Source: Glycomyces lechevalierae
GTDB lineage: Bacteria; Actinomycetota; Actinomycetes; Mycobacteriales; Micromonosporaceae
Direction: 5' to 3'
DNA length: 64,000 nt
NCBI RefSeq assembly: GCF_027622945.1
Contig: NZ_JAPZVQ010000005.1
Coordinates: 196,040-260,039 of the forward strand
Each line of letters opens with the position of its first letter. Within the stretch, counting starts at the first letter, position 1. Below the pieces are notes generated by a model, which ran no database searches, was not told the origin of the DNA, and saw only the letters and a program-made list of their open reading frames with translations. The position numbers and the translations under genes were made by a program. Positions 54,761-63,053 of this stretch are shown here, in pieces.

Positions 54761-56604
54761 CTGACACGTTCCTCTTGGCCGGTCACGACGTAGGCCTGAT
54801 TGTCGCGGCTGATGTCGTTCGCCTCATTGGCGGGCGTGTTCAGGTCGTCCTGGTCCCAGTACGAGTTGTGGTTCTCCGCCGGGCCCTCCCAGAACTTCCA
54901 CCAGTCGCTTCCTTCGCGGGGCGAGTCGCTGGTGAAGGTGTTGGCCCCGAACTCCTCGTGAGTCGGGTTCTCGCCGTGGACGGGCGCGTACTGGATGGCG
55001 TCCTCGTCGTTGGTCGAGGCCCATACGTGGTTCTCGTCGACGCCCAGGGCTGAGGCGGTGTCGACGCTGGCTCCCGGGGAGGCGATGAGCATCAAGTTGT
55101 CGGCTTCGACGCCCTCGGAGGCCGCGGCGGTGCCGACCATGGTGCTGCCGTAGGAGTGTCCGGTGAGGGTGAAGTTGGACGGCTCGCCTTCGGCCGTGGC
55201 TCTGACGCCCTTCGTGAAGGACTCGAGGTCGGCGGCGCCGCCTTCGGCCCACTTGGGGTCGGTCGCCTCGATGAGGTCGTCGGGGGCGTCGTATCCCATC
55301 CACAGGACCGTGGCGGTCTCGTCGCCGCCGCCGAGGCGCTGGGCGTCGAAGGCCATGGTGTCGGCGCGGTTGAGGAGTCCGCCGCCGGCGCCGGTGAGGC
55401 TGCCGCCGGTGCCGGGAACGTAGGTGTTGACGTTGTCCGCCGTGTCGGGGTTGCCGATCGCGACGACGGCCTTGCCGCTGCCTTCGGTGTCGAAGCCGAG
55501 GAGGTAGTAGTCCTGGCCGGTCTGGTTGGAGGCGGCGGGACTGCCGTCGTCGTCGGTGATCCGGTCTTGGAGGCGGGTCAGGTCGGACTTGTCGTGCTTG
55601 AGGTCGTCGAGTTCGGCCTTGGCCTTCTCGTACTCCTCGGATTCGGGGTCCATGCCTTGGAGCGCCTGCTCTTTCGCGGCGATGCGGTCGCCGAGGCCGT
55701 CGATCTGGCTGTCGAGGAGGGTCCGGTTGGCGGTGTCGCGGGTTTCGACGGGGATGCCGTCGACCGGGCCGACCCATTCCGGGTGTTCCTCGATGAGGGC
55801 TTGGCGTTCGGCGTCGCTGAGGTGGTCCCACCATTCGTTGACCTGCTCGGGCGACATGCCTGAGGTGCCTTCGGCGATCGCCTGGGCCTCACCGGCGACC
55901 TCTTCGGAGACGCTGTCCTTGTAGTCGTCCACGAGGTCGTCGTAGGTCGCGCCCAGCGGCGGCGGCAGTTCGGTGGGGTTCTCGCGCATCTCGGCGAGGG
56001 CGGCGGCGGCCTCCTCGTCGGCGTCGTGGGCGCGGGACATGACCGAGCGGAGCCAGTCCTGGTACTGCCCGGCGAGGCCGATGGCGGTGCCGTAGAGGTC
56101 GACGCTGTCGAAGAGGACCTTCAGGGTGTCGATATCCCAGAAGCCGTCCGGTTTCTTGACCCCGCACATGTCGCACAGCCACTGCGGCGGGTCCAGGGTG
56201 AGGATCGCCCGGTGGAGGCCGCCGGAGAGGTTGACGTCGTACTCGGTGTGGGGCCCTTCGATCTCGAAGTCGTGCTGCTCGATGAGCGGGACGAGTTCCT
56301 TGAGCTCGTTCTGCTCCTTCTCGAAGGCGTCCGCCGCTTCGAGGAGGGTCGTGGCGATGCGGGTGCTGGCGTAGTCGGAGAGGTCGTCCTCGTAGCGGTC
56401 GGCGGTCATGGCGATCTGGTCGCGCACCTGCGTGGCGGTGTCGGACTCGTAGTGCTCGGTGCCGAGGTGGCCGTCGATGACGTCGGTGCGGAGGCGTTCG
56501 GTGTGGGCGAGCTGCTGGTCGACATAGGTCTTCCAGGCGTCGCCGAGGGTGCGGATCGCGCCGCAGTCGAGGTCGCGGAGGCGTTCCCAGGTGAGTTCGC
56601 TCAT
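54757..56604 (-). CDS. Alpha/beta hydrolase of the DUF1023 family with helical N-terminal domain
   Basis: A 615-residue protein. The N-terminal ~350 residues are helical and charged (LKELVPLIEQHDF, EQALQGMDPESEEYEKAKAELDDLKHDKSDLTRL coiled coil). The C-terminal alpha/beta hydrolase has the nucleophile elbow LTGHSYGSTMVG. There is no signal peptide, so if it is exported a type VII-like route is plausible, since an ESX-like small helical protein precedes it. The substrate is unknown. ATG 56604; six bases after the preceding small gene. Confidence 0.82.
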   Translation of the reverse strand: MSELTWERLRDLDCGAIRTLGDAWKTYVDQQLAHTERLRTDVIDGHLGTEHYESDTATQVRDQIAMTADRYEDDLSDYASTRIATTLLEAADAFEKEQNELKELVPLIEQHDFEIEGPHTEYDVNLSGGLHRAILTLDPPQWLCDMCGVKKPDGFWDIDTLKVLFDSVDLYGTAIGLAGQYQDWLRSVMSRAHDADEEAAAALAEMRENPTELPPPLGATYDDLVDDYKDSVSEEVAGEAQAIAEGTSGMSPEQVNEWWDHLSDAERQALIEEHPEWVGPVDGIPVETRDTANRTLLDSQIDGLGDRIAAKEQALQGMDPESEEYEKAKAELDDLKHDKSDLTRLQDRITDDDGSPAASNQTGQDYYLLGFDTEGSGKAVVAIGNPDTADNVNTYVPGTGGSLTGAGGGLLNRADTMAFDAQRLGGGDETATVLWMGYDAPDDLIEATDPKWAEGGAADLESFTKGVRATAEGEPSNFTLTGHSYGSTMVGTAAASEGVEADNLMLIASPGASVDTASALGVDENHVWASTNDEDAIQYAPVHGENPTHEEFGANTFTSDSPREGSDWWKFWEGPAENHNSYWDQDDLNTPANEANDISRDNQAYVVTGQEERVR

Positions 56605-56609
56605 GGGCG

Positions 56610-56990
56610 CTACCAGTCGGGCCGGGAGGAGGCGTTCGCGTTGGGCCGCTCGGGGTAGCGGTCCCCGGCGACGGACGCGAAGGTGCCGGCGTTGTAGTCG
56701 TCGACCTCGACGGCTTCCTCGGCGCAGACGGCGAGGTACTCGCCGGTGTTGCCCACGAGGCCGCGGAATCCTCCGGCGCGGTGGACCTGCCACCATTCGC
56801 CGGCGGCTTCGAGGGCGGGGCCGAGCGCGGTGGCGGCGTCCTTGAGGGGGCCGGCGGCTTCGGCGTTGGCGGTGGCCATCGTGGCGGCCTGGGCGTCGAC
56901 CTCCGCTTCGATCTCGAAGAGGATCTCGACGGACTTGCGGACCTCGTCGGGGTCCATGGCGAAGACGTCAGCGCCCGCCATGGGCGTCAT
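56610..56990 (-). CDS. Small helical WXG100-like protein
   Basis: About 126 residues. MDPDEVRKSVEILFEIEAEVDAQAATMATA and a second helix end in EWWQVHR, giving an ESX-like helical pattern, but the C-terminal half (TGEYLAVCAEEAVEVDDYN) is not typical of WXG100. The start could be 56990, 56981 or further upstream; no clear ribosome site decides it. It sits directly before the DUF1023 hydrolase. Confidence 0.65.
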   Translation of the reverse strand: MTPMAGADVFAMDPDEVRKSVEILFEIEAEVDAQAATMATANAEAAGPLKDAATALGPALEAAGEWWQVHRAGGFRGLVGNTGEYLAVCAEEAVEVDDYNAGTFASVAGDRYPERPNANASSRPDW

Positions 56991-57110
56991 TCGGGTAGGG
57001 GTGATCCAGATGGGGCGCAAGGGGCATGATTCGAGTCCTCGGGGATAGGAACGAAGCTTTCGCTCACTATAACGACTCGAGTCAATACAGAACAGATGCG
57101 AATTTTCGGG

Positions 57111-57569
57111 TCAGGCCTGGATGCGGGCGAGGACCCGCTTGGCGAGCTCGCCCATCTGGCGCATCTCGTCGTCGTCCAGCTCGTCGAAGACGAGGTTGCG
57201 GACGAGCTTGACGTGGCCGGGGGCGGCCTTGGCGAGGCGTTCGCGGCCCGCGGCGGTGAGGCGGGCGAGGGTCGAGCGGCCGTCGTCGGGGCAGGCGAAG
57301 CGCTCGATGAGGCCTTCGCTCTCGAGGCGGCGGGCGACGTGGGAGAGGCGGGAGAGGGAGCCGTTGCACAGGAACGCGAGGTCGCTCATGCGCATCGTGT
57401 CGTCCTCGGCGTGCTCGAGGCCCACGAGGACGCAGTACTCGAAGTGGTTGAGGTCGGCGTCGCGGCGAAGCTGCACTTCGAGGGCTCCGGGCAGCCGCAT
57501 GACCACGCCGATGAGCGCCAGCCAGGTCGCCATCTCCGCTTCGTCGAGCCAGGGCGCTTCATCACTCAT
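57111..57569 (-). CDS. MarR-family transcriptional regulator
   Basis: A 152-residue winged-helix protein. DTMRMSDLAFLCNGSLSRLSHVARRLESEGLIERFAC is the recognition helix and wing. It is divergent from an extradiol-type dioxygenase, and two similar 14-bp palindromes lie before and inside the dioxygenase leader, so control of that gene is very likely. Confidence 0.92.
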   Translation of the reverse strand: MSDEAPWLDEAEMATWLALIGVVMRLPGALEVQLRRDADLNHFEYCVLVGLEHAEDDTMRMSDLAFLCNGSLSRLSHVARRLESEGLIERFACPDDGRSTLARLTAAGRERLAKAAPGHVKLVRNLVFDELDDDEMRQMGELAKRVLARIQA

Positions 57570-57590
57570 GCAACAAGCTTAACGGAACTA

Positions 57591-57635
57591 CTTGATACAT
57601 CAAGAATCCCGCGCTAGATTTATTGAAGGTTCAAT
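57591..57635. promoter_or_regulatory. Paired MarR operators
   Basis: CTTGAT-AC-ATCAAG (57591-57604) and ATTGAA-GG-TTCAAT (57622-57635) are both perfect 6-2-6 dyads with centres 31 bp apart, between MarR and the dioxygenase start. Confidence 0.8.
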
Positions 57636-57651
57636 GAAGCAGGAGCATTCC

Positions 57652-58512
57652 ATGTCCGGCCGTCCCGGCGCCGCGTTCGACGCCTTCCTCGAGACCACCG
57701 CGCCCGCCGCCGCCGAACGCCGCGACTGGACGCCCGACGACGGCGCCCTCCCCGCGCTGTACCTCAGCCACGGCGCCCCGCCGCTCTTCGACGAGGGCGA
57801 GTGGATGGGGCAGCTCTTCGACTGGGCCCAAGGACTGCCGCGCCCCAAGGGCATCCTCATCGTCTCGGCCCACTGGGAATCCGCGCCGCTCATGATCTCG
57901 AGCCCCGCCGCCGGGACCCCGCTCGTCTACGACTTCGGCGGGTTCGCGCAACGGTACTTCCAGATGCGGTACGAGACGCCGGACGCGAGCGCCATGGCGA
58001 AGCGCGTCGCCGCCGCCATGCCCGACACCGAGCCGGTCCACCAGCACGCGAGCCGCGGCCTCGACCACGGCGCGTGGGTGCCGCTCAAGGTCATGTACCC
58101 CGACGGGGACGTGCCGGTCCTGCAGATGTCGATCCCCACTCACGACCCCGACCGCCTCATGGCGATCGGCGCGCGGCTGCGGCCGCTGCGAGAGGAGGGG
58201 TACCTCGTGGTCGGCTCGGGGTTCATGACGCACGGGCTGCCGTTCGTCGACTTCCACCACCCCGAGAACGTCCCCGGCTGGTCGGCCGAGTTCGACGTGT
58301 GGGCCTCGGAGGCCTTGGCGCGCGGGGACATCGAGGCGCTGGCGCGCTACCGCTCGCAGGCGCCGGGGATGCCGTACGCGCACCCGACGGTGGACCACTA
58401 CGTGCCGCTGTTCGTGACCTACGGGGCCGCGAGCGAGCAGGAGCAGGCCGCGACCACGGTCATCGACGGGTACTGGTTCGGCCTGTCGAAGCGCAGCTTC
58501 CAACTGAACTAG
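57652..58512 (+). CDS. DODA-type extradiol ring-opening dioxygenase (LigB superfamily)
   Basis: A 286-residue protein. The metal ligands expected for the 4,5-DOPA dioxygenase class are in YLSHGAPPLF, IVSAHWES and GLDHGAWVPL; the distal VGSGFMTHGLP supplies another His. It probably opens a catechol-like ring with Fe(II) and O2. ATG 57652 is set by AGGAGC; upstream ATGs at 57592 and 57634 overlap the operators. Divergent from and probably controlled by MarR. Confidence 0.9.
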   Translation: MSGRPGAAFDAFLETTAPAAAERRDWTPDDGALPALYLSHGAPPLFDEGEWMGQLFDWAQGLPRPKGILIVSAHWESAPLMISSPAAGTPLVYDFGGFAQRYFQMRYETPDASAMAKRVAAAMPDTEPVHQHASRGLDHGAWVPLKVMYPDGDVPVLQMSIPTHDPDRLMAIGARLRPLREEGYLVVGSGFMTHGLPFVDFHHPENVPGWSAEFDVWASEALARGDIEALARYRSQAPGMPYAHPTVDHYVPLFVTYGAASEQEQAATTVIDGYWFGLSKRSFQLN

Positions 58513-58594
58513 ACCGTGCGGGCCCGGCCACGGGGCGGGCCCGAGAGCCGCGGGCAGGTGATCGTCATAATCCCGGCCCGCACGCGCCGTCCGC

Positions 58595-58621
58595 GCCGCC
58601 CCCACCAGGCGGCCGGGCGGC
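58595..58621 (+). terminator. Hairpin after the dioxygenase gene
   Basis: GCCGCCC / GGGCGGC with a 13-base loop, followed by GTCTTCCTTCT. Confidence 0.55.
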
Positions 58622-58630
58622 GTCTTCCTT

Positions 58631-59326
58631 CTATTTGAAGCCGCGGTGCATGGCGACCGCGCCGCCGGCGAGGTTGCGCCAGGCGACCTTGCGGAAGCCG
58701 GCCTTGACGATGCGGTCGGCGAACTCGGCCTGGTCGGGCCAGGCCATCGTCGTCTCGGAGAGGTACTGGTACGCCTCGGGGTCGGAGGCCACGCGGGAGG
58801 CGACCTTCGGCAGGACGTGCTTGACGAAGACGCCGTGGGCCTTGCGGTAGGGCTTCCAGACCGGCCGGGAGACCTCGCACAGGACCATGCGGCCGCCGGG
58901 GGCGAGCACGCGGCGGATCTCGGCGAGGCAGGCGTCGAGGTCGACGACGTTGCGGATGAAGAAGGAGCCGGTGACGGCGTTGAACGCGTCGTCGGCGAAC
59001 GGCAGGCGCAGCGCGTCGGCGTTCACCAGCGGCACCTGCCGGTCCTGGTGGTGCTTGAGCATCTCGAGGGAGAAGTCCACGCCGACGACGTCCGCGCCGG
59101 ACTTCGCGAGTTCGGCCGTGGACACGCCGGTGCCCGCGCCGAGGTCGAGGCAGCGCTCGCCCGGCTGGAGGCTCAGCGCCTCGCGGGTGGCCTTGCGCCA
59201 CCGCTTGTCCTGCCCGGCGACCATCACGGTGTTGGTGCGGTCGTAGCCCGGCGCGACCCGGTCGAACATCGCCGCGATGCGGCCGGGTTCTTTACGCGGG
59301 GTATTCGCTTCGTTCGCCTCGATCAC
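58631..59326 (-). CDS. menG: Demethylmenaquinone methyltransferase (MenG/UbiE)
   Basis: A 231-residue SAM methyltransferase finishing menaquinone synthesis. It has IAAMFDRVAPGYDRTN, motif I CLDLGAGTGVS, and the UbiE signature FIRNVVDLDACLAEIRRVLAPGG. The start is uncertain: GTGs at 59344, 59332 and 59326 are in frame. I use 59326, which has AAGG at good spacing; the other two lie closer to the terminator hairpin. With polyprenyl synthase and MenJ it completes three menaquinone-tail or ring steps in the window. Confidence 0.94.
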   Translation of the reverse strand: MIEANEANTPRKEPGRIAAMFDRVAPGYDRTNTVMVAGQDKRWRKATREALSLQPGERCLDLGAGTGVSTAELAKSGADVVGVDFSLEMLKHHQDRQVPLVNADALRLPFADDAFNAVTGSFFIRNVVDLDACLAEIRRVLAPGGRMVLCEVSRPVWKPYRKAHGVFVKHVLPKVASRVASDPEAYQYLSETTMAWPDQAEFADRIVKAGFRKVAWRNLAGGAVAMHRGFK

Positions 59327-59356
59327 TCGCACAGCCTTGCACACGGGAAACAGAAA

Positions 59357-59393
59357 ATCCGCCGGAGCCCTGTCGGTGTGGGCCCCGGCGGAT
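59357..59393 (-). terminator. Intrinsic terminator/attenuator upstream of menG
   Basis: ATCCGCCGGAGCCC / GGGCCCCGGCGGAT pairs over 14 bp with one mismatch. On the minus strand it is followed by TTTTCTGTTTCCC, then the menG starts. It lies 8 bases past the small ORF stop at 59401. Confidence 0.8.
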
Positions 59394-59400
59394 CAAGGGG

Positions 59401-59565
59401 TTATATCGGGCGCGCGCGGGGTAACGCGACGCGAGCGGCCATGAGGGAGCAGGGTACGGCCGCGCGCTCACCCGGGAAGGGAGCTTCTGATGGAACCTGA
59501 GGGTGGGACGGGAGCGCCTGGGGCGCACGGGAAGGCGCCGGGCCGGTCGCGGGTGTGCGGTGCAT
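59401..59565 (-). CDS. Possible 54-residue leader/small protein upstream of menG
   Basis: An ORF beginning MHRTPATGPAPSRAPQALP, rich in Pro, Ala and Arg, with a very strong Shine-Dalgarno GAGGAGG (59572-59578). It ends 8 bases before the terminator hairpin that precedes menG. No homolog is recognised. It may be a leader peptide in attenuation or a separate short gene; codon bias is not decisive. Confidence 0.45.
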   Translation of the reverse strand: MHRTPATGPAPSRAPQALPSHPQVPSEAPFPGERAAVPCSLMAARVALPRARPI

Positions 59566-59849
59566 CGTCGCCTCCTCGTCGTGTTCGGTTCGCAGGGGCG
59601 CGGACCGGTTCGGGTCCCGGCTGGGATGACGCTGAGAGATCCCCCGAGTGCGGTCTGCGCTACACGACCACATTGACGCATGAAGGCTGTGATGTCGATC
59701 TATGAAACCGAACCGTTATCCCGTGTAACCCTTCCGATAGCAATGGGGTGCCGGTTGTCACAGGGTGCGACGTGGTCGTATGCCTTCGTCGGATAACCGC
59801 AGGTTCCGCCGTTTTGCACAGCGGTGTCCGGGGGCCGGAAAGCAAAAAC
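59566..59849. other. Gene-free region between amidohydrolase terminator and small ORF
   Basis: No gene is supported. It may carry the promoter for the small ORF and menG. No riboswitch was identified with confidence. Confidence 0.4.
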
Positions 59850-59875
59850 GGCGGGGCGCGCATGCGCGCCCCGCC
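59850..59875 (-). terminator. Intrinsic terminator of the adenosine deaminase/amidohydrolase operon
   Basis: A perfect 12-bp stem, GGCGGGGCGCGC-AT-GCGCGCCCCGCC, followed on the minus strand by GTTTTTGCTTT. A second hairpin, CGGAGAGG-CGAG-CCTCTCCG (59892-59911), lies between it and the gene. Confidence 0.92.
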
Positions 59876-59995
59876 TTCTCCAGGGGATACACGGAGAGGC
59901 GAGCCTCTCCGGTGAAGGAAGTCGTTCAGCCCGCGTTCAGGCCTCATTCAGCATCGCGGACGCCGGGCCGATCGACAAGTGCCGAGATCGAAGCG

Positions 59996-61243
59996 TTATG
60001 CGGGGTCCCGCTTGATGAGATCCCCGCGGAGGACGGTGGCGGTGCAGTTGCCGCCGGCGCCGTTGACGAGCGCCGCGTACGGGTCGCCTTCGGTGTCCAC
60101 GGCGAAGACGGCGAGGTCGGCGCGGTTGCCGACTTTGATGGCGCCGATGTCGTCCCGACCGAGGGCCTTCGCCCCGCCTTCGGTGGCGGCGCGCACGAGC
60201 CATTCGTTGAGGCCGTCGCCGCTGTCGCCTTGGGCGAGCGCGAGTTTGCGCAGGAGCGGCCATTCGGCGGCCACGTCGAGGTCGGGCGAGGACGCGCGCG
60301 AGTCGGTGCCGATCGCGACGGTGTTCCCTTCGGCGCGGTAGGCCGCGACCGGCGGCTCGCCGGCTTCGAGGCGGGCGTTGGACCGGGCGCAGAGGGCCAC
60401 GGCGGTGCCGAGGGTGCGCAGCAGTTCGCGGTCGGCCTTGTCGAGGTGGACCCCGTGGGCCACATGGGAGTCGGCGCCGAGCCAGCCGACCTTCTCCATC
60501 TGGGCGGCCGGGGAGTGCCCGGCGCCGCCGTCGGCGATCTCGAGTTCGAGTCCGGCGCGGCGGTTCATGAACGCGAACGGGCCGGAGCCGCGGCGCACGA
60601 ACATGTCCTCGTGCATGGTCTCGGCGAGGTGCGGGTGGAGCCGGATGTCGAGGGTGCGCGCGAGTTCGGCGAGGCTCTTGCCGACCTCCGTGCCCAGGGT
60701 GTACAGCGTGTGGGGGCTGATGCCCACGGCGATGTCGGAGTTGTTCACGGCGCGGCTGTCGGTGACGACCTCGCGCCAGGCGCTGCGGCGCGTCTCCCAG
60801 GCCGTGTTGTCGATGAACACGGCCTCCCAGTACGCGACCCCGGCGAGCTTGGAGGCGAAGAGCGGCTCGAAGCAGGCCGGGCGGGTGACGACGTCGGCGA
60901 CGGCGGTGACGCCGTTGGCGATCGACTCGTCGATGCCGAGCTGCATCGCGGCCTTCCAGGCGTCGTCGGCGGTCTCGGGGTTGCGCCGCGCGAAGTCCTG
61001 GATCCACTCGAAGAACTCTTTTTCGTTGCCGTACATGTCGGCGAACCCGGAGTAGCACAAGTGGGTGTGGGCGTTGACGAGTCCGGGGGTGAGCACGCCG
61101 TCGAAGGCGGTGGTCCCCTCGGCCTCGGGGGCGTCGGCGGCGGGGCCGACGTAGGCGATCCGCCCGTCGTCGACCCCGACCGCGCCTTCGCGAATCGGCT
61201 CGTCCGCGACGGGGACGACGACAGGGGCGGTGTAAACGTGCAT
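59996..61243 (-). CDS. Amidohydrolase (COG0402-type deaminase)
   Basis: A 415-residue metal-dependent hydrolase. The metal motif GLVNAHTHLCYSG opens the TIM barrel; further ligands are in RLHPHLAET and SHVAHGVHLD, and the late Asp is in VAIGTDSRASSPDLD. This pattern fits the ATZ/TRZ-like deaminases, which include 6-aminodeoxyfutalosine deaminases of menaquinone synthesis as well as guanine/SAH deaminases. It lies 10 bases after adenosine deaminase and close to menG. Substrate unproven. Confidence 0.85.
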   Translation of the reverse strand: MHVYTAPVVVPVADEPIREGAVGVDDGRIAYVGPAADAPEAEGTTAFDGVLTPGLVNAHTHLCYSGFADMYGNEKEFFEWIQDFARRNPETADDAWKAAMQLGIDESIANGVTAVADVVTRPACFEPLFASKLAGVAYWEAVFIDNTAWETRRSAWREVVTDSRAVNNSDIAVGISPHTLYTLGTEVGKSLAELARTLDIRLHPHLAETMHEDMFVRRGSGPFAFMNRRAGLELEIADGGAGHSPAAQMEKVGWLGADSHVAHGVHLDKADRELLRTLGTAVALCARSNARLEAGEPPVAAYRAEGNTVAIGTDSRASSPDLDVAAEWPLLRKLALAQGDSGDGLNEWLVRAATEGGAKALGRDDIGAIKVGNRADLAVFAVDTEGDPYAALVNGAGGNCTATVLRGDLIKRDPA

Positions 61244-61253
61244 GGAACCGAGC

Positions 61254-62351
61254 TTACTCAGCGTCGGCGGACTCCAGCGCGGCGTAGGCGGGGCGGATGA
61301 CCTCTTCGAGGACGCGGCGGCGCTCCGGGTGGTGCAGGAACGAGGCCTTCATGGCGTTCTCGGTGCAGCGCTTGACCTCCGCCCAGCCCCAGCCGAAGGT
61401 CTCGGAGAGGATCGCGAACTCGCGGGAGACGCTGGTGCGGCTCTGGAGCCGGTTGTCGTTGTTGACCGTGACGCGGAAGCCGAGGTCGTAGAGGGCCTTG
61501 ATCGGGTGCGTCTCAATGGATTCGGCGCCCTCGGTCTGCAGGTTCGAGGACGGCGCGACCTCGAGCGCGATGCGGCGGTCGCGGATGTAGTGGGCGAGGT
61601 TCGAGAGCTTCGCCTCGTCGCCGGTGAGGTCGATGTCCTTGATGAGCTGCACGCCGTGCCCGATGCGGTTGGCGCCGCAGACGGCGACCGCGCCCCAGAT
61701 CGACTCGGGGCCGCAGGACTCGCCGGCGTGGATGGTGAACGGCATCGTCTCCCGGCGCAGGTAGTCGAAGGCCTCCACGTGGCGCTCGGCCGGGTTGCCG
61801 ATCTCGCCGCCGGCGATGTCGAAGCCCACGACGCCCTTGTCGCGGTAGGCGACCGCGAGCTTCGCGATCTCGAGCGTGCGGTCGGCGTGGCGCATCCCGC
61901 ACAGGAGGGTGCGCACGGTGACGGGGTTGCCGGCGGCGGCGGCGAGGCGCTGGCCCTCTTCGAAGCCGGCGAGGGTCGCCTCGACGACCTCCTCGAGGCT
62001 GAGGCCGGCGAGGAGCTGCTGCTCGGGGGCGTAGCGGAGTTCGGCGTAGACGACGCCGTCGGCCGCGAGGTCCTGGGCCGCTTCGGAGGCGACGCGGAAG
62101 CAGTCGTCGGCGCGCTGCATGACGGCGACGGTGTGCGCGAAGGTCTCGAGGTACCGCTCGAGGGTGCCGGAGTCGGCGGCGTCGAAGAACCAGTTCTTCA
62201 GGGCCTCGGGCTCGGTCTCGGGCAGGGTGTGGCCGATCTCGGCGGCGATCTCGATGATCGTCTGGGGGCGCAGGCCGCCGTCCAGGTGCTCATGGAGCAC
62301 GACTTTGGGGGCCTGGCGGAGGGCTTCTTGCGTCAACGGCTTGGAATTCAT
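61254..62351 (-). CDS. add: Adenosine deaminase
   Basis: A 365-residue purine-salvage enzyme. VVLHEHLDGGLRPQTIIE supplies the first zinc histidines. FTIHAGESCGP holds the catalytic Glu, GHGVQLIKD the third His and VNNDNRLQS the late Asp. It closely resembles the actinobacterial Add type. It is upstream of the amidohydrolase by 10 bases and probably co-transcribed with it and with the preceding DUF4272-like gene. Confidence 0.95.
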   Translation of the reverse strand: MNSKPLTQEALRQAPKVVLHEHLDGGLRPQTIIEIAAEIGHTLPETEPEALKNWFFDAADSGTLERYLETFAHTVAVMQRADDCFRVASEAAQDLAADGVVYAELRYAPEQQLLAGLSLEEVVEATLAGFEEGQRLAAAAGNPVTVRTLLCGMRHADRTLEIAKLAVAYRDKGVVGFDIAGGEIGNPAERHVEAFDYLRRETMPFTIHAGESCGPESIWGAVAVCGANRIGHGVQLIKDIDLTGDEAKLSNLAHYIRDRRIALEVAPSSNLQTEGAESIETHPIKALYDLGFRVTVNNDNRLQSRTSVSREFAILSETFGWGWAEVKRCTENAMKASFLHHPERRRVLEEVIRPAYAALESADAE

Positions 62352-62387
62352 CCCATGAATATAGTCAGCCGGTTTCGCGGGTCCGCC

Positions 62388-63053
62388 TCACAGCCGCACT
62401 TCGTCCCAGTGGACGGGCCGCTCGTCCGCGAAGACCACGGCCCATTCGAGGGCCCAGCGCCGGTGCCACACCAGGTTGTCGTCCACGCCGCGCGGCGGGG
62501 CCTGCCCGGCGCGGCGGGCCTGGTCGCACACCCAGTCGAGGCAGTAGTAGAGGTCGAGCATCTCGGCGATCACGGCGGGGTCGCGGGTCGGGGTGAGCTG
62601 GCGGTCGCGCCAGGCGCCGAAGGACTCCGGGCGGCGCAGGTCGGGCAGGAGCTCGGGCAGTTCCTCGCTGCAGGGCACGGCGGGGTCGAGGTGGTCGACG
62701 AGGCCGAGCAGCCACGAGACGGTGTAGAGGCTCTCGAGCTGGTCGGCGTAGCGCGCGCGTTCGCCTCGGCCGCAGGCGATGAAGCCCCATTCGTCCGGGG
62801 AGAGGTGGTCGAGGACGTGCGCGTCGAGCAGCCAGCGCATGGCCAGTTCCTCGGGCATGTCGAAGACGCGGGCCTGGACGATGTTGAGGATCGCGGCGCG
62901 GGCCTCCACGTGGCCGCGGGGGCGCAGGCGGGGGAGCTGCCCGGGCGGGAACGGGAGGGGGAACTGGGCGGGGGGCGCCGGCAGGCCGAGCGCGCTGAGG
63001 CCGTCCACTGTGCGCAGTCGAACGCTTCGCTGGTCTGAGATCGCCGTCGGCAT
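62388..63053 (-). CDS. DUF4272-like protein
   Basis: A 221-residue cytoplasmic protein. ARAAILNIVQARVFDM, YTVSWLLGLVDHLDP and LDLYYCLDWVCDQARRAG resemble DUF4272 members, which have no known activity. ATG 63053 follows GGGAG; the upstream frame is less conserved. First gene of the probable DUF4272-add-amidohydrolase operon. Confidence 0.7.
   Translation of the reverse strand: MPTAISDQRSVRLRTVDGLSALGLPAPPAQFPLPFPPGQLPRLRPRGHVEARAAILNIVQARVFDMPEELAMRWLLDAHVLDHLSPDEWGFIACGRGERARYADQLESLYTVSWLLGLVDHLDPAVPCSEELPELLPDLRRPESFGAWRDRQLTPTRDPAVIAEMLDLYYCLDWVCDQARRAGQAPPRGVDDNLVWHRRWALEWAVVFADERPVHWDEVRL

Noticed and set aside
59600..59660. TPP riboswitch because of a CTGAGA motif
   Set aside because: The second conserved half (ACCTGATCTGG-like) is absent and no thiamine gene follows.
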